Positions 16,060 through 23,500 of a DNA stretch of 37,757 nt are shown here, in pieces. The notes beneath the pieces were generated by a model, which searched no databases, was not told the DNA's origin, and saw nothing but the letters and a program-made list of their open reading frames with translations. The position numbers and the translations under genes were made by a program. Each line of letters starts with the position of its first letter. The stretch's first letter is position 1. This DNA is from Rickettsiales bacterium (lineage in GTDB: Bacteria; Bacteroidota; Bacteroidia; Cytophagales; Cyclobacteriaceae): contig PBTY01000044.1 of the NCBI GenBank assembly GCA_002729235.1, positions 1-37,757 on the forward strand, written 5' to 3'.

Positions 16060-17711
16060 TCAAATCACTTTCGATCAAAAACTACGCACTCATCCAAAGT
16101 CTTGAGATGACTCCATCACCTAACCTCAATATCATAACAGGGGAAACAGGTGCTGGAAAATCCATTATGCTTGGAGCTGTAGGTCTCTTGCTTGGCAATA
16201 GAGCTGATACTAAGTCTCTTTTCTCAGAGAGTGAGAAATGTGTGGTTGAGGGTGTTTTTGATATTTCCAGTTTTCATTTAAAAAAGCTTTTTGAAGAAGC
16301 TGAGATCGATTTCGAAAATGAATGCATCATTCGTAGAGAAATTAGCCCAACAGGAAAATCGAGAGCGTTTATTAACGACACTCCCGTAACTCTGGATATT
16401 TTAAAGTCACTAGGTGTTCACCTAATGGACATCCACTCTCAGCATGAAACCTTGAATTTGGGAGATAATAGTTATCAACTAGAGATTCTTGATCACTATG
16501 CAGGACATCTGGATTTAGTGATAGCGTATAGGAAGACCTATGACGATTTTCAGAGTGCTCAGTCTCACTTCAATAAGCTTGCTAAACAAGCGCAGGACAA
16601 TAATAAAGATCTGGATTATAAGCAGTTTCTATTCAACGAATTGGAAGCCCTTAACCTGTCCAAAGGCGAGCTTGCTGAGCTGGAAGAGGAATTGGAGTTG
16701 CTGGAGAACGCTGAGGAAATTAAGCTCAACCTCGGTCAATTAACTCAACTAATGGATGAGTCAGAGTTATCCTTGATTAATCAAATGAAGGAGTCTCTTC
16801 CTCTACTGTCATCCATAAAAGGGTTTTCTAAAAAACTAGAAGAGCTATATGACAGAGTAAACAGTGTCGGGATCGAATTACAGGATATTGCCAGAGATAT
16901 TGCCAACGAACAAGACCGGGTAGAACTAGACCCAGAACGACTACAGGTAGTTAAAGAGCGAGTAGATCTCATAATCAAACTTCAGCAGAAGCACCATGTA
17001 TCTGATCCTGATGAGCTAATTAATATCAAAGAAACCCTGGAGTCTGAGCTACAAACTGTTCTTAACATAGATGAAGAAATCGCAAAGGCTAAAAAAGAAT
17101 TAGAGAAGTGCAAGCAAGTGATGATCACCGCAGGAGCAGCTCTTACCAAAAGCAGAACAAAACACACCACTCCTTTAGCTAAAGCAATTGTTGAATTGAT
17201 TAAGCAATTAGGTATAGAGAATGGCAACATTGAAATAAAGGTTAGTCCAGATGAAGCTTCAGAAAATGGTCTTGATCTGATTGAAATGCTATTTTCTGCC
17301 AATAAAGGTGTGGAACCCAGAGAGCTTAAGAGTGTGGCATCTGGTGGTGAGTTTTCACGACTCATTTTTGCCATCAAGTATTTGTTAGCGGATAAAAAAG
17401 CCATGCCTACCATCATATTTGATGAAATTGACACAGGAGTATCAGGTGAAATAGCCATTCAAATGGTGAAAATGATGCAGACAATGGCTAAAAATCATCA
17501 AGTCATTTCGATAAGTCATTTGCCTCAATTTGCTGCTGGAGGAGACTCTCACTACTTCGTTTTCAAAGACCACTCTGCCGACAAATCTGTAAGTAAGGTT
17601 AAAAAGCTTGATGCAGACGAACGTGTGTTTGCCATTGCACAAATGATAGGGGGTGAAAAACCTGGAGATAGCGCTGTTCAAAGTGCTAGAGAACTACTTG
17701 GAAAACAATAA
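16056..17711 (+). CDS. recN: DNA repair protein RecN
   Basis: A 551-residue SMC-like ATPase that helps repair DNA double-strand breaks, probably by holding DNA ends together. The N-terminal half-ATPase has Walker A ITGETGAGKSIMLG (residues 27-40, Lys35) and the DIHSQHETL segment typical of RecN. A coiled-coil middle with heptad-like Leu/Glu runs spans about residues 150-380. The C-terminal half has the ABC signature VASGGEFSRLIFAIKYLL and Walker B TIIFDEIDTGVSGEIA, followed by ISHLPQFAA. The ATG overlaps the preceding stop (ATGA). It is the last gene of the envelope operon; no clear terminator was seen before the toxin-antitoxin promoter 10 nt downstream. Confidence 0.97.
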   Translation: MIKSLSIKNYALIQSLEMTPSPNLNIITGETGAGKSIMLGAVGLLLGNRADTKSLFSESEKCVVEGVFDISSFHLKKLFEEAEIDFENECIIRREISPTGKSRAFINDTPVTLDILKSLGVHLMDIHSQHETLNLGDNSYQLEILDHYAGHLDLVIAYRKTYDDFQSAQSHFNKLAKQAQDNNKDLDYKQFLFNELEALNLSKGELAELEEELELLENAEEIKLNLGQLTQLMDESELSLINQMKESLPLLSSIKGFSKKLEELYDRVNSVGIELQDIARDIANEQDRVELDPERLQVVKERVDLIIKLQQKHHVSDPDELINIKETLESELQTVLNIDEEIAKAKKELEKCKQVMITAGAALTKSRTKHTTPLAKAIVELIKQLGIENGNIEIKVSPDEASENGLDLIEMLFSANKGVEPRELKSVASGGEFSRLIFAIKYLLADKKAMPTIIFDEIDTGVSGEIAIQMVKMMQTMAKNHQVISISHLPQFAAGGDSHYFVFKDHSADKSVSKVKKLDADERVFAIAQMIGGEKPGDSAVQSARELLGKQ

Positions 17712-17720
17712 ATTTAATCG

Positions 17721-17754
17721 TACGTATAAAAATTTAAATTTATACGTAAATTTG
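17721..17754 (+). promoter_or_regulatory. Toxin-antitoxin promoter with overlapping operator dyad
   Basis: A perfect inverted repeat TACGTATAAA / TTTATACGTA (arms 17721-17730 and 17739-17748, 8-bp AT spacer) runs directly into TAAATTTG (17747-17754), an exact -7 box. The antitoxin ATG is at 17759, so the transcript would be almost leaderless. The dyad covers the -33 to -7 region, as expected if a ribbon-helix-helix antitoxin represses its own promoter. Confidence 0.72.
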
Positions 17755-17758
17755 ACTT

Positions 17759-18010
17759 ATGGATACCAAAGTCACACTTAGCTTCGATGAAGAGGTCATT
17801 AAAAAAGCGAAGGCTTATGCCAGCTCTCAAGGGATAAGTTTGTCCAGACTGACTGAGATTCTGTACAGAAGAATTGCAGAGAATCAATATTCCAATATCG
17901 AAGATCTCCCCGTTGCCGATTGGGTCAATATGGTTGCAGAAGGAGCAGCTGAGTATAAACCAAAAAAACCTTCATTAAAGGACGAATATTACGAGTCTCG
18001 TAAGAAATGA
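17759..18010 (+). CDS. Antitoxin, DUF6364-like ribbon-helix-helix protein
   Basis: An 83-residue basic-acidic protein. The N-terminal strand TKVTLSFDEEVIKKAKAYAS (residues 3-22) followed by QGISLSRLTEILYRRI is typical of DUF6364-type ribbon-helix-helix antitoxins, in which the strand contacts operator DNA and the C-terminal half wraps the toxin. The tail KPKKPSLKDEYYESRKK is charged, as in toxin-binding regions. It is followed by a PIN-domain protein with a 4-nt ATGA overlap. Autorepression is likely given the dyad over its promoter. It lies just behind recN, in a gap of an otherwise conserved operon environment, consistent with acquisition by transfer. Confidence 0.85.
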   Translation: MDTKVTLSFDEEVIKKAKAYASSQGISLSRLTEILYRRIAENQYSNIEDLPVADWVNMVAEGAAEYKPKKPSLKDEYYESRKK

Positions 18011-18420
18011 AAGTATTTCTTGATGCCAATATTTTGGTGACTGTTCTTAACAAAGAATATCCTTTATTCCCCTATGCTGCCAAGTTGTTGAGCTTAAGTG
18101 ATCGATTTGGTTTTGAACTATACACTTCTCCAACCTGTATTGCTATTGCTTTTTACTTCTCATCAAAAAAATGTGGTGAATCGCATTCTAAAAAGAAGAT
18201 TTCAACCCTTCTTGATCATATACGATTAACCACTATAGATGAGTCATGTGTTCTTCGGAGTGTTCGAAACGCAAAAATCAATGACATTGAAGATGGTATG
18301 CAGTATTATAGTGCGTTACAAAGGTGTGACTATATCGTTAGTGAGAATGTTGGAGATTTTCATTTTGGAGAAATCACGACCATTTCTTGTAGGGATTTCC
18401 TACTAAAGGAAGTGAGCTAA
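18007..18420 (+). CDS. PIN-domain toxin (VapC-like ribonuclease)
   Basis: A 137-residue PIN-domain protein, predicted to be a Mg-dependent endoribonuclease neutralised by the upstream antitoxin. Asp6 in MKVFLDANIL is the first metal ligand. NDIEDGMQYYSAL (residues 92-104, Asp96) and CDYIVSENVGDF (107-118, Asp118) give the C-terminal part of the acidic cluster. The usual acidic residue in the second helix is not obvious in SPTCIAIAFYF, as in the Bacteroidota PIN subgroup that pairs with DUF6364. The RNA target cannot be predicted. It starts inside the antitoxin stop codon (ATGA). Confidence 0.85.
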   Translation: MKVFLDANILVTVLNKEYPLFPYAAKLLSLSDRFGFELYTSPTCIAIAFYFSSKKCGESHSKKKISTLLDHIRLTTIDESCVLRSVRNAKINDIEDGMQYYSALQRCDYIVSENVGDFHFGEITTISCRDFLLKEVS

Positions 18421-18481
18421 TCACAAAAACTGATTTCTATTCAATTCATAATTTCTATTTTTACCAAAAAATTAGATACAA

Positions 18482-19294
18482 ATGGCTAATAATCTATTAA
18501 AAGGAAAAAGAGGTATCATTTCCGGAGCCCTTGACGAAAATTCAATCGCATGGCACGTGGCCGAAAGAGCCCATGAAGAAGGAGCTACTTTCACATTGAC
18601 CAACGCCCCTATCGCTATGAGAATGGGTAAAATCAATGAGCTTGCAGAAAAAACCGGTAGTGAGATCATACCAGCAGACGCTACATCTGTAGAAGAGTTG
18701 GAAAATCTTTTTTCTAAGTCACAAGAAGTATTGGGAGGTAAGATTGATTTCGTTCTTCACTCCATAGGAATGTCTCCAAACATCCGTAAAGGAAAATCAT
18801 ATGGAGAGCTAAACTATGATTGGTATCAAAAGTCAATTGATGTCTCAGCTCTTTCATTCCATAAAATGATGGCAGTTGCTGAAAAGCAAGATGCAATGAA
18901 CGAATGGGGTTCAGTAGTAGGGCTTTCATATATCGCTGCTCAAAGAACTTATCCTTTCTATACTGATATGGCTGATGCCAAAGCAGTACTCGAGTCCATT
19001 GCCCGAGGATACGGTTATAGACTTGGAAAAGCTAAGAAAATCAGAGTAAACACAATCAGCCAATCTCCTACCAAAACCACTGCAGGTGCTGGTATCGGTG
19101 GTTTTGATTCATTCTTTGACTTTGCTGATAAGATGTCTCCACTTGGCAATGCTTTAGCTGGCGACTGTGCGAACTACTGTATATTCTTGTTCTCTGACTT
19201 GAGTAAAATGATCACCATGCAGAATCTATTCCACGATGGAGGATATTCTAACACTGGTATCTCAGAAGAGATCATCGAACAAATGGGAAAATAA
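18482..19294 (+). CDS. fabI: Enoyl-[acyl-carrier-protein] reductase FabI
   Basis: A 270-residue short-chain-dehydrogenase-type enzyme catalysing the last reduction in each fatty-acid elongation cycle with NADH. The N-terminal cofactor motif is GIISGALDENSIAWHVAE (residues 11-28), the FabI variant of the SDR glycine motif. HSIGMSPN occurs at 93-100. The active-site pair is Tyr160 and Lys167 in FYTDMADAKAV (Y-x6-K spacing), with Tyr150 preceding. TKTTAGAGIGGFDSFF is the substrate-binding loop. Length is slightly above the E. coli enzyme, as usual in Bacteroidota. A strong terminator follows 8 nt after the stop. No TAnnTTTG box was found in the 61 bp between the toxin gene and this start. Confidence 0.96.
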   Translation: MANNLLKGKRGIISGALDENSIAWHVAERAHEEGATFTLTNAPIAMRMGKINELAEKTGSEIIPADATSVEELENLFSKSQEVLGGKIDFVLHSIGMSPNIRKGKSYGELNYDWYQKSIDVSALSFHKMMAVAEKQDAMNEWGSVVGLSYIAAQRTYPFYTDMADAKAVLESIARGYGYRLGKAKKIRVNTISQSPTKTTAGAGIGGFDSFFDFADKMSPLGNALAGDCANYCIFLFSDLSKMITMQNLFHDGGYSNTGISEEIIEQMGK

Positions 19295-19302
19295 TTAACC
19301 TA

Positions 19303-19336
19303 AAGGAGAGCAATGCATTGCTCTCCTTCTTTTTTG
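19303..19336 (+). terminator. Strong intrinsic terminator after fabI
   Basis: The 11-bp stem AAGGAGAGCAA / TTGCTCTCCTT with TGCA loop (19303-19328) is followed by CTTTTTTGA. It stands only 8 nt before the ispE start. Confidence 0.9.
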
Positions 19337-19343
19337 ATATTAC

Positions 19344-20135
19344 ATGCTCGCTTTCCCAAATGCCAAAATCAACATTGGTCTCAATATCACTTCTAAAAGA
19401 CCTGATGGCTATCATAACATTGAAAGTTGCTTCTATCCTACCCCATGGAATGATGCATTGGAAATAATCCCCTCAAGTGAGCTAAAATTTACAACTTCCG
19501 GATTATCCATTCCTGGATCAGAAGACTCCAATCTTTGCCTCAAAGCATACCACCTTTTAAAAGAAGACTTTGACATCCCTGCAGTTCATATACACTTGCA
19601 CAAAGTAATACCCATGGGCGCAGGACTTGGTGGAGGTTCTGCTGATGGAGCATTTACACTTAAACTGCTAAATGACCTATTTGAATTAGGAATCAGCAGT
19701 AAGCAACTTGAGGTCTATGCTTCCAAATTAGGTGCTGATTGTCCCTTTTTTATAGACAATAAACCAAAGATTGTCCGAGGAACTGGAGATGTTTTCTCTG
19801 ACTGCCCCATCGATCTGACAGGTAAAACCATTCTAATAAAGAATCCGGGTATTCATATCGGGACTAAAGAGGCCTATGCGAATGTTATTCCAAAAGAACC
19901 TTTGATACGTATTGAAGATATTCTTATCAAGAACATAAGTGACTGGAAAGATCAGGTTAATAATGACTTTGAAGAATCGGTATTTCCCAGTCATCCTGAA
20001 ATAGAGAATTTAAAAAACGACCTATATAACCTCGGTGCCAGCTATGCTTCAATGACTGGTTCGGGATCTACCGTTTATGGTATATTTGAGAATCCTCCTC
20101 AACACTCTTCCTCATACAATGTCTTTGACCTGTAA
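19344..20135 (+). CDS. ispE: 4-diphosphocytidyl-2-C-methyl-D-erythritol kinase
   Basis: A 263-residue GHMP-family kinase of the MEP pathway for isoprenoid precursors, phosphorylating the 2-OH of CDP-methylerythritol. The first catalytic residue is Lys8 in PNAKINIGLNI, the ATP-binding GHMP motif is PMGAGLGGGSADGA (residues 90-103), and Asp132 in LGADCPFF is the catalytic aspartate. The C-terminal GHMP motif is ASMTGSGSTVYGIF. The start ATG at 19344 lies directly after the T-run of the fabI terminator, so the leader is very short and either its promoter overlaps that hairpin or it relies on read-through. No terminator was recognised after the gene. Confidence 0.95.
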   Translation: MLAFPNAKINIGLNITSKRPDGYHNIESCFYPTPWNDALEIIPSSELKFTTSGLSIPGSEDSNLCLKAYHLLKEDFDIPAVHIHLHKVIPMGAGLGGGSADGAFTLKLLNDLFELGISSKQLEVYASKLGADCPFFIDNKPKIVRGTGDVFSDCPIDLTGKTILIKNPGIHIGTKEAYANVIPKEPLIRIEDILIKNISDWKDQVNNDFEESVFPSHPEIENLKNDLYNLGASYASMTGSGSTVYGIFENPPQHSSSYNVFDL

Positions 20136-20238
20136 CATCTGATTCGGGCATAATTCCATATAATGGTTTTGTTTATATGAAGCTGTTAGTTCAGGCAGAT
20201 AGAAATCCCATTAGTCTCTAATCACTCGAAATAGCCTC

Positions 20239-20273
20239 GTCATTCGTGACAACAAACATGTCATTCGTGACAA
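20239..20273. repeat. Pair of identical dyads 21 bp apart, candidate operator
   Basis: The 14-mer GTCATTCGTGACAA occurs at 20239-20252 and 20260-20273. Each copy contains the dyad GTCA-ttcg-TGAC, extended to TGTCA-ttcg-TGACA in the second. Centre-to-centre spacing is 21 bp, two helical turns, so two protein dimers could bind on the same face. The repeats end 41 bp before the first LuxR-type gene. Confidence 0.6.
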
Positions 20274-20314
20274 AAACCATTCATACTTCATTTAAAGCCC
20301 TTTAATTAGGGGGT

Positions 20315-20536
20315 ATGGAAAAATCCATTACTAACATCAATCACGTACTTTCACCGAGGGAACATGAAGTTCTCCGGTTGATTTCTACTGGATATAAGCG
20401 AGATGAAATTGCTCACAAAATGCAAATAAGCAAGCTCACTTATGACGGTTATAGAAAGAACATCCGCATGAAACTTGGTATAAAAAATCAGGCGGATTGG
20501 ATGAAAGTACTTTATCAAATTTCAATCAAATCTTAA
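20315..20536 (+). CDS. Stand-alone LuxR-type helix-turn-helix protein (small)
   Basis: A 73-residue protein that is almost entirely a GerE/LuxR DNA-binding domain: LSPREHEVLRLISTGYKRDEIAHKM at about residues 12-36, then the recognition-helix region SKLTYDGYRKNIRMKLG at 39-55. The usual T-V-x-x-H of the recognition helix is T-Y-D-G-Y here, so sequence specificity may differ from typical members. There is no receiver, ligand-binding or membrane domain, so it must be controlled by its own expression or by a partner. It begins the unit and is followed after 27 nt by a giant secreted protein and then a second LuxR-type gene. Upstream dyads may be its target or that of another regulator. Confidence 0.8.
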   Translation: MEKSITNINHVLSPREHEVLRLISTGYKRDEIAHKMQISKLTYDGYRKNIRMKLGIKNQADWMKVLYQISIKS

Positions 20537-20563
20537 ACAGGACAATACATTATTAATAGCAAT

Positions 20564-23500
20564 ATGAAATTCAGCCCTATTTATTTAACAATTGTTTTCA
20601 TTTTATTAACCACCCAACTTATTGCCCAAGATTTCACCCCAAATGAAATTACCAACTTGGACATTTCCACAAACCAGGGAGACTATATAAGGTCCATAGA
20701 CTATGATAGCGATGGAGACCTTGACATCCTTCAAACTGGAGGAACCAATAGCACCGAACTAAAAGTACTGATCAATGATGGGGCGGGAAACTTTAGTGCT
20801 CAAGTCATCAAAGCTTATACTCAGAGTATTGAAATCGAAATAGGTGACCTTGATAATGATGGAGATGAAGACATTCTTGTTTACAGCTCTAACATGCCAT
20901 ATGACATCCTTGAAAACCAATCTGGAACTTTTGCAGACCCTGTAACTACAACAATTACAGGAGGCATTCTTAGACTGGCAGACATTGTGGATGTGGATGG
21001 AGATGGACTCAATGATATTGTCACAGCAGTCTATAATCCTAATGACATTGTCTGGGCAAGAAATGAGGGTGATTTTTCCTTTGCTCCTAATGAAGTATTG
21101 ATTTCTCAAATTGAGTACAATTCAAAGCGCATCAATTATTTTGAAATTCTCGACATTGATAATGACAATGACCTGGATGCTTTTGTAATCACTGATGGTA
21201 CTGGTTCTACGGATCTCTTGTACATGACCATCAATAATACTACTGATACAATCACCACAACCATTTCTCCCAGCTCATTCTATAGCGACTATTATTTCGG
21301 TGATTTGAATGCTGATGATCATATTGACATTGCATTTTCCACTGTATATTCAGGCGGTTCTCCTAGAGGCGAAATCCAAGTCCTACTCAATGATCAATCT
21401 AACTCATTTAGCAGTTCAATCATTAAGTCCTATCCGTTAGTAGACGGTACGGTTCCTCTGATATGTAATTCATTGGAAGCTGTCGATTTTGATGGAGACA
21501 ATGACTTTGATCTTGTGGTTGGTGAAACTAGCTATCAAACTGCTGGCATAACAAGATTATTCATCAACGATGGCAACGGGTCCTTTACCGAAAACTCAAA
21601 CAGGCTGATTGGTAGTTTTATGAGCTATAATCAAGCAGGAACGGGCATATATACTACCCAGGTGGAAAGTGGAGATTACAATGATGATGGCCTTGATGAC
21701 CTTCTTATACTATCTGGAGCGGATAAGGACATGATTCTGCATGCCCAACAAGCTGATGGCAGTTTCGAAGCAAATTACCTGAACTACCATATGGAGTCTC
21801 TCACCCGAATTCAGTACATGGATGTCGATGGTGATGGTTTCAAAGATTTCATATCTACCGATCAAATAGCAAATGGAAAAGTAGTCATCAACTACAACGA
21901 TGGCAATCAAAATTTTAAGGGAAACGAAGCAGTTGTTTTTGATAACGTTTCCAGAACCGCAATGGATGTACTAATTGGAAATTGGAATAACAACTCTGAT
22001 TTAGATCTCTTCTATGCGAATTCGAAACATGTTTATCTCGTCAACGACTTCCTAAATGAATCAATCAGAGATACCACGTTAATTTATACCTCTGATGAAG
22101 GAGGAGTCAATGCTGGAATAGGACTCAACAACAATACATCAAATGCTCTGGAGTTAATTGACATGGACAATGACAATGATTTAGATCTTTTCATTGTTGA
22201 TAACATATCTAATCAAAATACAATCGTCTGGTTAGAAAATACGGGTAGTGATTACAACACTTACACTACAGGTATTGATTTGGATTCTTATCAATTGATA
22301 GATTTAAATAGCGACAATTATCCTGATCTAGTTTACACCAAAACGGTTGGCACCTTTGAACGATATGTAAGAATTGCTTTCTTCAATTCCACAACCAAGC
22401 AATGGGACTATCAATCTGAAGAAAACACCGAAAACGTATCACCAATCTATTTCACAATGGCAGATGTTGATGTGGATGGAGATAAGGACGTCATCTTCAG
22501 AGGAAGATGGATGGAGAACATGGGTAGTGGAGTATTCGCAGAAGACCTAACCTACCAGGGTGGAATTGGCAGCACTGGTAAACTTACAAGTGCCGATCTA
22601 AATAATGATTCAAAAGATGACCTTATTTCAATTGTCGCAGACGGTCAGGATCCAACTTATATTGATGTTTTCATCAATGAAGGAAACAATACCTTCACAA
22701 AAACGGATTTAGGCACTGATATCGATTTCGATGGTACAGGACATGGAGCTATGCCGTTACTTATTGAGGATATCGATGACGATGGACAATTGGATATCGT
22801 TTCCAGTTTCTCAGGTTTCTCAGGAGGTTATGTTCCATTCTGGTTTAGTGTATGTTTTCCCACCACGAGTGAAACATCCATCAGTTCATGCGGTGAGTAT
22901 ACGGCACCAAGTGGAGCTGTTTTTACCACCTCTGGAACCTATGAAGACATCATTACCAACAATGCTGGTTGTGATAGTACCATCACCATAGATTTAACAA
23001 TCCTTCCAGTTTATGAAGAAACAGCTTCAGCTGAGATCTGTGAAGGTGATACTTACGAACTTGGGTCACAATCACTGACCACATCGGGTGAGTTCACTGA
23101 AGTATTCACTGCCAGCAACGGATGTGATAGCACGGTGGTACTTACTCTTGTAGTTAACCCTGTTTACAATGAGACTGCAACTGCAGCTATCTGTGCAGGA
23201 GACTCGTATGAATTCGGCACGCAGACGTTAACTGTATCGGGTGAATTCACGGAGAAGTTCGAGTCAGTTAGTGGATGTGATAGTACGGTTGTGTTAACAC
23301 TGACTGTCAACGAAATATACAGTGAAACAGCAACTGCTAGCATTTGTGAAGGGGATACTTATTCATTCGGTAACCAATCACTAACGAGTGCAGGTGAGTA
23401 TACAGAGGTGCTTACAGCTAGCACCGGATGTGACAGCACGGTAGTTCTGACACTACAAGTAAACCCAACATATAACGAAACTGCTTCTGCAAACATTTGC

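Noticed and set aside
16982-17458. 158-codon frame antisense to recN
   Set aside because: Fully inside recN; Ser-rich translation without motifs; no promoter or operon context.
22731-22991. 86-codon plus-strand frame overlapping the giant repeat protein
   Set aside because: Out-of-frame shadow within an intact long frame whose FG-GAP and repeat pattern continues undisturbed.
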